A stretch of 64,000 nt of DNA from CAIKZZ01 sp035524495 (GTDB lineage: Bacteria > Pseudomonadota > Gammaproteobacteria > Steroidobacterales > Steroidobacteraceae). A program made the position numbers and the translations under genes. Of this stretch, positions 44,554 to 52,341 are shown one piece after another (position 1 is the stretch's first letter; each line of letters begins with the position of its first letter). A model generated the notes under the pieces. That model had not been told where the DNA came from and ran no database searches. It saw only the letters and a list, made by a program, of their open reading frames with translations. The DNA lies in contig DATKOR010000016.1 of the NCBI GenBank assembly GCA_035524495.1, positions 1 to 64,000 on the forward strand. Direction: 5' to 3'.

Positions 44554-45365
44554 GCGTACACCCGCTGTAGCAGCGCGAGCTCGTGCGCCTGCGTGCCGTC
44601 GCCGCTGACGGCGTCCAGCCACTCGAGCTCGGTGCCCGACGGCACCGCGTTGTGGCGCATCCAGATCGGCGCGTCGATGAACATGCGGTTCACGGCGCCG
44701 GCGGCGCGCGTGAGTTTCCCGAACGCCGCGAGCCGCTCGAGCTCGACCATCCAGTCGGACGACAGCCGCGCCATGTGCACGCGGTCCCAGGAGCCGCGCG
44801 ACAGGTGCACCGCCGACAGCGAGCCGTCGTCGAGGCTGACGAACCAAGTGTCGTCGCCCGGCAGCCGGTGGCGCCAGGCGTTGAACGCGACCACCAGCTG
44901 CGGCTGCAGCGAGGCGAGCGTGAGGCGCGCGGCCGGCAGCACGTCCTCGAGCGCGGTCCGCAGCTGCCCCGGCATCGCGCAGGCGACGTAGGCGTGACCC
45001 GGCGGCGTGTCGGCGAGCGTGACCGCCCAGTCATTGAGGCCATCGCCGAAGGCATCCGTCAGCACGTAGCGCGCGTGGGTCAGGCGGCCCTCGGCGTCGA
45101 GCCGCGTCGACGGCCACGGCACGACGCCGTAGCGCGCCCAGGGATCGGCGACCACGACACGCGCCGCCGCGTCCTGCCACGTCGGCTCCTGCAGCAGCTC
45201 CGCGAGGCGGGCGAAGGTCGGGCGCAGGTCGCCGAAGTGCCCGCCCGGCACCGCGACGTCGGTGGCGGCGATGACCCGCGGCCTCAGGCCGCGCTCGCGC
45301 CGGGCGACCGCGATCTTGCGCGGTCCGAGAAAGATTGCGACCTCATCACGCCAGAGCGGTGACAC
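44550..45365 (-). CDS. PilM/GspL-like cytoplasmic assembly protein
   Basis: A 271-residue protein without membrane spans. It occupies the PilM (or cytoplasmic GspL) position and has an actin-like fold pattern: DEVAIFLGPRKIAVARRERG at the N terminus, SLQPQLVVAFNAWRH and DTWFVSLDDGSLSAVHL. The GTG start overlaps the upstream ATPase by 20 bases. It likely links the secretion ATPase to the PilN/O pair. Divergent sequence, so moderate certainty. Confidence 0.65.
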   Translation of the reverse strand: MSPLWRDEVAIFLGPRKIAVARRERGLRPRVIAATDVAVPGGHFGDLRPTFARLAELLQEPTWQDAAARVVVADPWARYGVVPWPSTRLDAEGRLTHARYVLTDAFGDGLNDWAVTLADTPPGHAYVACAMPGQLRTALEDVLPAARLTLASLQPQLVVAFNAWRHRLPGDDTWFVSLDDGSLSAVHLSRGSWDRVHMARLSSDWMVELERLAAFGKLTRAAGAVNRMFIDAPIWMRHNAVPSGTELEWLDAVSGDGTQAHELALLQRVYA

Positions 45366-47058
45366 GATTGGCCTCCAGCAGGGTCGTGGCCCCGCGCTTG
45401 ACGAGTTCGAGGGCGGCCGAGCGGATCAGCCGCGAGCCGTTCTGTTCGGCGAGCTCCTTGAGGCGCCGCGCCGGCGCGCGCGCGACGATCGCTTCGCGGA
45501 GCTCGTCGTTGAGCACCAGCAGCTCGCCGACCGCCTTGCGGCCCTTGTAGCCGGTGCCGCGGCAGTGCGCGCAGCCGCGGCCGGCGCGGAAGTGCCAGTC
45601 GGCGACCGCCGGCAGCATCAGCCCCGACTGCGCGATCATCTCCACCGAGGGCTGCGAGGGCTCGGCGCACTGCTCGCAGACCATGCGCACGAGGCGCTGC
45701 GCCAGGATGCCGTTCAGCGCCGACACGAACGCATAGGCGTCGACCTGCATGTGCGAGAAGCGCCCGAGCACGTCGAAGACGTTGTTGGCGTGCACCGTCG
45801 TGAACACGAGGTGACCGGTCAGCGCCGACTGGATCGCGATCTGCGCGGTCTCGGGATCGCGGATCTCGCCGACCATGATCTTGTCGGGGTCGTGGCGCAG
45901 GATCGAGCGCAGGCCGCGCGCGAAGGTCAGGCCCTTCTTCTCGTTGACCGGGATCTGCAAGACGCCCGCGAGCTGATACTCGACCGGGTCCTCGATCGTG
46001 ACGATCTTGTCGTGACCGGTGTTGGTCTCGGAGATCGCCGCGTACAGTGAGGTCGTCTTGCCGCTGCCGGTCGGGCCGGTCACGAGCAGCATGCCGTAGG
46101 GGAGCTGCGACAGGCGCCTCAGGCGCGTGACGATCTGCTCGTCGAAGCCGAGTGCGTCGAGCCTGAGGCCCTTGATCTCGTCCGAGAGCGTCTGCTTGTC
46201 GAGGATGCGCAGCACCGCGTCCTCGCCGTGCACGCTCGGGATCACCGAGACGCGAAAGTCGATCGGTCGGCCCTTGAGCGCGAGCTTGAAGCGGCCGTCC
46301 TGCGGCACGCGGCGCTCGGCGATGTCGAGCTCGCTCATCACCTTGATGCGCGAGATCACCTGCTCGCAGAGGTCGAGGCCGCCGAGCGTCGCGACGTGCA
46401 CCAGGATGCCGTCAACGCGGTAGCGCACCGCGAGTCCGCCGGGGCGGGTCTCGAGGTGGATGTCGCTGGCGCCGGCCTTGAGCGCGTCATAGACGGTCGA
46501 GTGCACGAGCTTGATGACCGGACTCGAGTCCGCGCTGATCGTCGCGAGCGACAGGTTCTCGATGTCGGTGTCGAGGGACACCTCGCCGCCGGCACCGACC
46601 GCGGCGACGTCCATCGCGCGCAGGTCCTGCTCGTGCTTGGCGAGGAACGCCGTGATGTCGGGCGGCGTCGCGAGGTGCCAGGCGAGGTCCTGAGGCACCT
46701 TGAGCTCGAGCCAGTTGCGCAGCGACGCGTCGAAGGGGTCGGCGATCACCGCGAGGCGCTCGTCGCCGCGCTTCACGATCACGCAGCCGCGCTTGCCGGC
46801 GTCGGCCGGGCCCAGCAGGTCGAAGGCCGGCGCGAGGCTCATCAGCGTCGCGCCGTCGAGCACCGGGAAGTGCAGCGCCGCGGCCAGCGCCTCGGTCAGC
46901 GTCGCGGCGTCGAGGCCGCTCGACTCGGCGAGCACCGCGAGCGTCGGCCGGCCGCTCGCGAGCGCCGTCGACAGCGCCTCGCGCAGCGCCTGCTCATCGA
47001 GGCGCACGGCGGCGCGGGCCGGTACGGCGCTCTCTAGGGTGTTCGGGAGAGCGCTCAT
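45346..47058 (-). CDS. gspE: Secretion ATPase GspE
   Basis: A 570-residue type II/IV secretion ATPase. N-terminal MshEN/T2SE-N domain (about 1-150), then Walker A GPTGSGKT (328-335), Asp-box near FTTVHANNVFDVLGR, Walker B region KIMVGEIRDPETAQIA, His box and two CxxC pairs (CEQCAEP and CAHC, about residues 475 and 505) forming the GspE zinc site. Powers pseudopilus assembly. ATGA overlap with gspF. Confidence 0.94.
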   Translation of the reverse strand: MSALPNTLESAVPARAAVRLDEQALREALSTALASGRPTLAVLAESSGLDAATLTEALAAALHFPVLDGATLMSLAPAFDLLGPADAGKRGCVIVKRGDERLAVIADPFDASLRNWLELKVPQDLAWHLATPPDITAFLAKHEQDLRAMDVAAVGAGGEVSLDTDIENLSLATISADSSPVIKLVHSTVYDALKAGASDIHLETRPGGLAVRYRVDGILVHVATLGGLDLCEQVISRIKVMSELDIAERRVPQDGRFKLALKGRPIDFRVSVIPSVHGEDAVLRILDKQTLSDEIKGLRLDALGFDEQIVTRLRRLSQLPYGMLLVTGPTGSGKTTSLYAAISETNTGHDKIVTIEDPVEYQLAGVLQIPVNEKKGLTFARGLRSILRHDPDKIMVGEIRDPETAQIAIQSALTGHLVFTTVHANNVFDVLGRFSHMQVDAYAFVSALNGILAQRLVRMVCEQCAEPSQPSVEMIAQSGLMLPAVADWHFRAGRGCAHCRGTGYKGRKAVGELLVLNDELREAIVARAPARRLKELAEQNGSRLIRSAALELVKRGATTLLEANRVTALA

Positions 47059-48233
47059 CGGACGGCTCCGGCGAGTTCGAAGATCGGGAAGTACATCAAG
47101 ACGACGACGAGGCCGATCACGAGGCCGATCACCGTCATCATCGCCGGCTCGATCAGGCGCGTCGCGACGTCAACCCAGCGCGACAGCTCCTCGTCGTAGA
47201 ACGCCGCCACGCGCTCCATCATCTCGCCCATGTTGCCGCTCTTCTCGCCGACCCGGAGCATGCGCTCGGCGACCGGTGTCGTGAGCCCCTGCCCGGCGAG
47301 CGCGTCGGTCAGCGACTTGCCCTCGCGCACCGCGCGCGTCGCGGTCGCGAGGCGCGGCTGAGCCGACGCCGCCAGCAGCCCGCGCGTCATCTCGAAGGCG
47401 GTCACGACCGGCAGTCCCCCGCGCAGCAGCATGCCGACGGTGCGGTACAGGCGCGCGAGCTGGTAAAGCTCCAGTTGCCGGCCGACGGTCGGAAGTCGCG
47501 CGACCAGGCGCCCGACGGCGGCACGGAACGCCGGCTGCATCACCGCGTGCACCGCGAGCGCGGTGCACACCACGAGCCCGAGCAGCATCGCCGTGCCGTG
47601 CGCGTCGAGCAGCTTGCCCCACTGCATCAGCATGCGCGAGGCGAAGGGCAGCTGGCCGCCGATGTCCTCGTAGATGCCGCTGAAGCGTGGCACGACGTAC
47701 CCGACCAGGAACAGCACGACCAGCGTACCGGCGGCGAGCAGCACGGCCGGGTAGATCGAGGCGTTGATCAGGCGCTTCTTGAGCAGATTGATCTGCTCCT
47801 GGTAGACCACATAGCGCTTCAGGGCCTCGGTGATCGCGCCGCTGCGCTCGCTGGCGCGCACGGTCGCGACGTAGAGCGCGGAGAAGCAGCTCGGGTACTC
47901 GGCGAGGGCGACGGAGAGGCTCTGGCCCTCGTAGAGGCGGCGGCGGATCCCCTCCAGGATCGCGCGCACCGCCTCGTCGCGCTCCTTCTCGGTCAGCGCA
48001 TCGATCGCCTCGACCAGCGACAGGCCGGCGTCGAGCAGCGCGATCAGCTCGCTGGTGAAGGGCAGCACCGCGAGGCGCGCGCGCCCGAAGCGGCGCAGTC
48101 GAGTCGATTCGACCGTGAGCACGCGCAATCCGCGCGCGGTGGCCTGGCGGCGCGCATCCGACTCGTCGATCGCGTCCAGCTCCTGGTGGGCGACCGCGCG
48201 GGCGGCATCGAGGACGGTGAGGCGATAGCGCAT
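47055..48233 (-). CDS. gspF: Inner-membrane platform protein GspF
   Basis: A 392-residue polytopic protein with two T2SF domains (EAIDALTEKERDEAVRAILEGIRRRLYEGQSLSVAL and a second repeat near residue 280 with LLAASAQPRLATATRAVREGKSLTDAL) and three membrane segments. It couples the ATPase to pseudopilin polymerisation. Start at 48233 follows gspG by 3 bases. Confidence 0.92.
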   Translation of the reverse strand: MRYRLTVLDAARAVAHQELDAIDESDARRQATARGLRVLTVESTRLRRFGRARLAVLPFTSELIALLDAGLSLVEAIDALTEKERDEAVRAILEGIRRRLYEGQSLSVALAEYPSCFSALYVATVRASERSGAITEALKRYVVYQEQINLLKKRLINASIYPAVLLAAGTLVVLFLVGYVVPRFSGIYEDIGGQLPFASRMLMQWGKLLDAHGTAMLLGLVVCTALAVHAVMQPAFRAAVGRLVARLPTVGRQLELYQLARLYRTVGMLLRGGLPVVTAFEMTRGLLAASAQPRLATATRAVREGKSLTDALAGQGLTTPVAERMLRVGEKSGNMGEMMERVAAFYDEELSRWVDVATRLIEPAMMTVIGLVIGLVVVLMYFPIFELAGAVR

Positions 48234-48236
48234 GCG

Positions 48237-48668
48237 TTACCAGTTCGTGATGTCGGCGTCTTCGCCGGTGCCGCCGGGCCGCCCGTCCTTGCCGTAGGAC
48301 AGGAGGTCGAAGTCGGCATGCGAGCCCGGCTGCGTGTAGACGTACGGCCGTCCCCAGGGATCCGCCGGCACGCCCTTCTTGAGGTACGGCCCGGCCCAGG
48401 CGGGCTCGTTGCTGGGTGCCGCGACGAGCACCTGCAGGCCTTCCTCGGTCGTCGGATAGCGGCCGACGTCGAGCCGGAACTGGTCGAGCGCCTTGTCGAG
48501 CGCGTCGATCTGCGCGCGGGCGACCTTGACCTGCGACTTGCCGACCTGCGCGAAGTAGCGCGGCGCGACGAAGCCGGCGAGCAACCCGATGATGACCATC
48601 ACCACGAGCAGCTCGAGCAGCGTGAAGCCGTGGCTGCGCCCGGCAGCCGTGCGAGTCAGTTGAGCCAT
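48237..48668 (-). CDS. gspG: Major pseudopilin GspG
   Basis: A 143-residue major pseudopilin: leader RSHG, mature FTLLELLVVMVIIGLLAGFVAPRYF (Glu5), KSQVKVARAQIDALDKALDQFRLDVGRYPTTEEGLQ, DPWGRPYVY and a C-terminal DFDLLSYGKDGRPGGTGEDADITNW, the GspG calcium-loop/DxxxW pattern. Its ATG at 48668 overlaps the end of the histidine kinase gene by 13 bases, so the kinase and secretion genes belong to one transcript. Confidence 0.94.
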   Translation of the reverse strand: MAQLTRTAAGRSHGFTLLELLVVMVIIGLLAGFVAPRYFAQVGKSQVKVARAQIDALDKALDQFRLDVGRYPTTEEGLQVLVAAPSNEPAWAGPYLKKGVPADPWGRPYVYTQPGSHADFDLLSYGKDGRPGGTGEDADITNW

Positions 48669-50416
48669 GCGTTTGCCTCCCGCGCCGCGAGGCCCGCAGC
48701 CAGCGGCCACTCGAGCTGGACCCGTGTGCCCCGGCCTGGGGCGCTCGCGATGTCGCAGCTCCCGCCGGTCCGTTCCGCGCGCTCGCGCAGGCCGCGCAGG
48801 CCGCGCGGGCCTGGCGAGCCGTTGCGCACCGGCGCATCGCTGGACGCGCTGAATCCCGTGCCGTCGTCCTGCACCACGACCTTCAGGCGGCCCTCGTCGA
48901 GCCGGATCGAGACCTGCACGCGCTGCGCGCCGGAGTGGCGTGCGACGTTGTTCAGCGACTCCTGCACCGCGCGGAACACGCTGATCGACAGCGACTGTGG
49001 AATGTCCGAGTCGCTGACCGCGATGTCGGTGCCGACCTCGACGTTTTGGTAGACGTCGCGCCACTGCCGGCACAGCCACTGCACGGCGGAGGCGGCGCCC
49101 AAGTGATCGAGCTGCGCCGGGCGCAGGTTCATCGAGATGCAGCGCACGTCGTCGATGACGCGCTTGACCCACTCGACGGCGGTGCCGAGCACGTCCTCGG
49201 CGAGCTCGAGCTCCTCGCGCGGCAGCAGCGCCCGCGCGCGCTCGACCGAGTACTTGATCGCGCTCAGCGACTGGCCGACCGAGTCGTGCAGGTCCTGCGC
49301 AATGCGCTTGCGCTCCTCCTCCTGGGCGTTCATCAGCCGCTCCGACAGCGCCTGCAGCTCGTCCTGCGAGGCGCGCAGCGAGCGCTCGACCTCGTGGCGG
49401 CGGGCGACCTCGGCGCGCAGCGCGCCGTTGGCGTTCGTCAGCTGCTCGGTGCGGTCGGCGACGCGCTTCTCGAGCGTCCGGTTGAGGTCGGTGAGCTCGC
49501 GCTGCGCCTGCCTGAGCAGCGTGACGTCCGACACGATGAACGCGACGCGCGGGATCGGCGTCGCCGCGTTGCCGGCGGCGGGTTCGACCGCGACGAGGAG
49601 CTCGACGGCGAGGTCGCGACCGAGCACCGCGTCCGGGACCTCGAAGGTCGACGACTCGCGGGTCTCGAGTTCGCGCCAGGCGCTGTCGATCGCGGTCGCG
49701 AGCGCGCACGCCGCCCCGCCGCAGTTCGGGTGCAGCGCGGCGTGCAGGTCGCTGCCGAGCGCGAAGCGCACGTCGCCGAGGGACCAGCGCTCGAGCGCGC
49801 GGCTGATGCGCACGATCCGGCGGCGGCGGTCGACGAGGCCGACGATGTCCGGCAGCGCGTCGATGACGTTCTGCCACTCGACCTTGGCGTGGTGGATCGC
49901 GGACAGGGTCTGCGCCCGTGCCGAATCGCCGGCGGCGAGGCAGGCGCCCGTGCCGAGCAGGTGCCGCACGGTCTCGACCGCGAGCTCGCGCAGCCTGGCT
50001 TCGCCGGGCAGCGCCGGCGTGATGACCATTAATAAGTGCAGCGGCTCGGCAGTCGAGTCCGGAAGCGCCGCGCACAGCACCTCATCGGGTTGCGCCGACG
50101 TCGCGGCCGCCGGAACGTCGGGGCGCACGCCGCGCACGACGCCGCCACGCGCGACCTGGCGCGGCCGGCGCAACGCCTCGGCGATCAGCGGGATCTCGGC
50201 GATGCGAACAGCGCGCATGTTCCAGGCGGACGGGATGTTGACGCCGACGACGGCGCGCACGGTCTCGGCGCGCACGTCGCGTTCGAAGAAAATGACCGCC
50301 GAGCCCGGGAACTGCTCGACGAACGCCTGCGCCGCCTGCGCCGCCATCCGCCGCAACGTCGGCGCCGAGGCGGACGCGTCCGCCATGCGCGACATGATCG
50401 CAATGATGCGTTGCAT
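48656..50416 (-). CDS. Cytoplasmic histidine kinase (GAF-like, PAS, HisKA_3, HATPase)
   Basis: A 586-residue sensor kinase without membrane spans. An N-terminal GAF-like region (about 1-160) contains VNIPSAWNMRAVRI; a PAS domain follows (about 180-300; NVIDALPDIVGLVDRRRRIV); a coiled coil (RTLEKRVADRTEQL) leads to the NarX-type HisKA_3 with ERKRIAQDLHDSVGQSLSA (His377) and the ATPase domain (AVQESLNNVARHSGA; DDGTGFS; GLRGLRERAERTGG). Cys115/Cys159/Cys232/Cys237 could sense metal or redox. Start at 50416 or the GTG at 50419 (GAGGAGG 10 bases before). It heads the gspG-F-E-... operon; likely partner of the response regulator at 51508. Confidence 0.85.
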   Translation of the reverse strand: MQRIIAIMSRMADASASAPTLRRMAAQAAQAFVEQFPGSAVIFFERDVRAETVRAVVGVNIPSAWNMRAVRIAEIPLIAEALRRPRQVARGGVVRGVRPDVPAAATSAQPDEVLCAALPDSTAEPLHLLMVITPALPGEARLRELAVETVRHLLGTGACLAAGDSARAQTLSAIHHAKVEWQNVIDALPDIVGLVDRRRRIVRISRALERWSLGDVRFALGSDLHAALHPNCGGAACALATAIDSAWRELETRESSTFEVPDAVLGRDLAVELLVAVEPAAGNAATPIPRVAFIVSDVTLLRQAQRELTDLNRTLEKRVADRTEQLTNANGALRAEVARRHEVERSLRASQDELQALSERLMNAQEEERKRIAQDLHDSVGQSLSAIKYSVERARALLPREELELAEDVLGTAVEWVKRVIDDVRCISMNLRPAQLDHLGAASAVQWLCRQWRDVYQNVEVGTDIAVSDSDIPQSLSISVFRAVQESLNNVARHSGAQRVQVSIRLDEGRLKVVVQDDGTGFSASSDAPVRNGSPGPRGLRGLRERAERTGGSCDIASAPGRGTRVQLEWPLAAGLAAREANAWLN

Positions 50417-50560
50417 CACGAGCGGATCGCCTCCTCGCACCCCATCGACGGCCTCTGGGCTTGCCGTCGGCAAGTACGCAGATCCCGATGGGATCGATGG
50501 TGCGCCGCAGGTGCAAACGGGTCACAGTCGGCCGGTGCGGCAGTCGCGAGCGAGCGATCA

Positions 50561-50578
50561 AGTAGGGCGAGGTAGGGT
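50561..50578 (-). promoter_or_regulatory. CCCTAC direct repeat upstream of the kinase/secretion operon
   Basis: GTAGGG at 50562-50567 and 50572-50577 (plus strand), 10 bases apart, followed by TTATG. On the coding (minus) strand it reads CCCTAC-N4-CCCTAC, about 150 bases before the kinase start. Matches the repeats upstream of the SCO1 operon and the transglycosylase. Confidence 0.5.
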
Positions 50579-50603
50579 TATGCCCCAGGCCCGCTGCGCC
50601 GCC

Positions 50604-51218
50604 TCAGGTCGAGGCGGTCAGGAGCTCGTGATAAAGACGAAGCACCGCAGGCACATAGCCGCGCGTCTCGCGGTAAGGCGGGATCTGCTGGCCGTAGCGG
50701 TCGACAGCGTCCTCGCCGGCGTTGTAGGCCGCGAGCGCGAGTTCTAGGTTGTTGTTGTAACGCCTGAGAAGATCACGCAGATAGTGCGCGCCGGCGGCGA
50801 CGTTCTGCTCGGGGTCGAACGCGTTGCCGACGCCGTAGCGTCGCGCGGTCTTCGGGTGCAGCTGCATCAGCCCCTGGGCGCCGGCGCGCGACACCGCGTG
50901 CGGATTGAAGGCCGACTCGATCGCAATGACGGCCTTGAGAAGCGCCGGCTGCAGGGCGTTGCGTTTTGCGGTGCGATCGATCAGCGACTGGTAGCTCGCG
51001 GCGCGCTGCCGCCAGTGCTCAGGCGCCGGCGCGACGGCGGCGCTCGCGGCCTCAGGCTCGACGGGGGATTTCAATAACAGCGTAAACCGCGGATCGGTCG
51101 GCACATTCGAATAGTGCGTCGAGCCGCTCTCGTCGGTGTAGGCAAAGATGTCCGCGCCCGCCTGGGCGCAGGCCGCAAGCAGGCAGAGCGCAAGCCCGAA
51201 CCGCGTGGATCTGCGCAT
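50604..51218 (-). CDS. Lytic transglycosylase with DUF4124 N-terminal domain
   Basis: A 204-residue exported protein: signal peptide (MRRSTRFGLALCLLAACAQAGA), a short DUF4124 region (IFAYTDESGSTHYSNVPTDPRF), then a goose-type/SLT domain with the catalytic Glu in KAVIAIESAFNPHAVSRAGAQGLMQ and NVAAGAHYLRDLLRRYNNNLELALAAYNAGE. Such enzymes cut peptidoglycan and often open the wall for secretion or pilus machines. It sits between the secretion operon and the response regulator. Confidence 0.93.
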   Translation of the reverse strand: MRRSTRFGLALCLLAACAQAGADIFAYTDESGSTHYSNVPTDPRFTLLLKSPVEPEAASAAVAPAPEHWRQRAASYQSLIDRTAKRNALQPALLKAVIAIESAFNPHAVSRAGAQGLMQLHPKTARRYGVGNAFDPEQNVAAGAHYLRDLLRRYNNNLELALAAYNAGEDAVDRYGQQIPPYRETRGYVPAVLRLYHELLTAST

Positions 51219-51254
51219 GGAGGCACTCTACGTCCGGCCGCGCGCTGCGCGCAG

Positions 51255-51273
51255 GTAGGGTGACATCGTAGGG
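51255..51273 (-). promoter_or_regulatory. CCCTAC repeat pair upstream of the transglycosylase
   Basis: GTAGGG at 51255-51260 and 51268-51273 (plus strand) lie 37-55 bases from the transglycosylase start. Spacing is 13 bases, and the minus-strand orientation matches the pairs at 50562 and 38666. It could also act on the divergent regulator at 51508. Confidence 0.5.
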
Positions 51274-51419
51274 GTGGGCTCTGCTGCCCGCGCTCCCCGT
51301 TACGTAAAGGGGGGCGATACCGAATGTCTTCACACAAATGTTGCGGAAAACTATTAAAGATTATGTTCAAATTGCGTACATCGATCTGCGCGTTAGTTTA
51401 GTAATTACCCGCAACAGCA

Positions 51420-51444
51420 GGGGATCCTTGGCATAGAGATCCCC
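51420..51444 (+). other. Leader hairpin before the response regulator
   Basis: GGGGATC (51420-51426) and GATCCCC (51438-51444) form a 7-bp stem with an 11-base loop about 64 bases before the ATG at 51508, inside the likely 5' untranslated region. It could be a simple regulatory stem; no known riboswitch or anti-terminator is recognisable. Upstream sequence 51340-51400 is unusually AT-rich and probably holds the promoter. Confidence 0.4.
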
Positions 51445-51507
51445 CGGGGCGGCAGCAACGCTGTCGACGGGTCAACGGGCGCACCGGCGAACGCGAGAGG
51501 GGATCGC

Positions 51508-52263
51508 ATGTGGCAGAACATTCCTTTAGAGGTCGGTCGCAACGGCAAGGACGAAACCGTTCGCGATCTCAGTCCGGTTCGTGATGCGAGCGTGCCCGCG
51601 CGCATCCTGCTCGTTGATGACCACGCGATCCTGCGCGAGGGCGTCGGCGCCCTGATCGCGCTCGAGAGCGACCTGCAGGTCGTCGGCCAAGCCGGCTCGA
51701 TCCCCGAAGCGATCGAGCGTGCGCGTGCGCTGCAGCCTGACCTGATCATCACGGATCTTTCGCTGCCCGGCGCCGCCGGCGCGCAGGGGATCGTCGAGCT
51801 TCGGCGCTGCTGTCCGCGCTCGCGGCTCCTCGTGCTCACGGTGCACGACACCGAGGAGCACATCCGGGCGGGCCTCTCGGCCGGCGCCTCGGGCTACGTG
51901 CTCAAGGACGCGAACCGCAGCGAGCTCATCTACGGCATCCGCGCCGTGCTCGCCGGGCAGCACCACCTGTGTGCGCGCTCCTCGGCGCGCGTCGTGCGCA
52001 GCTACCTCGGCGAGCCGACACCGGTGCCGCAGGTCGTCGCCGGCGTCACCGGCCGCGAGCGCGAGATCCTCGCGATGATCGCGAGCGGCCAGTCGAACAA
52101 GCGCATCGCGCAGTCCCTGCAGCGCAGCGTCAAGACCGTCGAGAAGCACCGCGCCAACCTGATGCGCAAGCTGAACCTGCACAACGTCGCCGACGTCACG
52201 CGCTTCGCGATGCAGAGCGGGCTGTGCACCGGTGGCGAGGTCCGCGAGGACGCGACCGGCTAG
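51508..52263 (+). CDS. NarL/FixJ-type (LuxR HTH) response regulator
   Basis: A 251-residue regulator. Receiver domain about 32-150 with the acidic pair Asp37/Asp38 in LLVDDHA, phosphoacceptor Asp83 in IITDLSLPG and Lys133 in YVLKDANRSEL; C-terminal LuxR helix-turn-helix (about 180-240; TGREREILAMIASGQSNKRI, VKTVEKHRANLMRKL). It carries an unusual 30-residue N-terminal extension before the receiver. Most likely partner of the kinase at 48656-50416 and candidate binder of the CCCTAC repeats; both are inferred from context. Confidence 0.93.
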   Translation: MWQNIPLEVGRNGKDETVRDLSPVRDASVPARILLVDDHAILREGVGALIALESDLQVVGQAGSIPEAIERARALQPDLIITDLSLPGAAGAQGIVELRRCCPRSRLLVLTVHDTEEHIRAGLSAGASGYVLKDANRSELIYGIRAVLAGQHHLCARSSARVVRSYLGEPTPVPQVVAGVTGREREILAMIASGQSNKRIAQSLQRSVKTVEKHRANLMRKLNLHNVADVTRFAMQSGLCTGGEVREDATG

Positions 52264-52292
52264 CCGCCCGCGGCAGCGGCCGGTTCGCGACT

Positions 52293-52325
52293 GCGGCGCG
52301 CCACCGGGCGCGCCGCGTTCGTTTG
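52293..52325 (+). terminator. Rho-independent-type terminator of the response regulator
   Basis: GCGGCGCGCC and GGCGCGCCGC form a 10-bp stem with an ACCG loop, followed by GTTCGTTTGG, 30 bases after the stop. The stem is strong but the T-run is interrupted. Confidence 0.65.
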
Positions 52326-52341
52326 GGGCCCGTGTCGGCGC

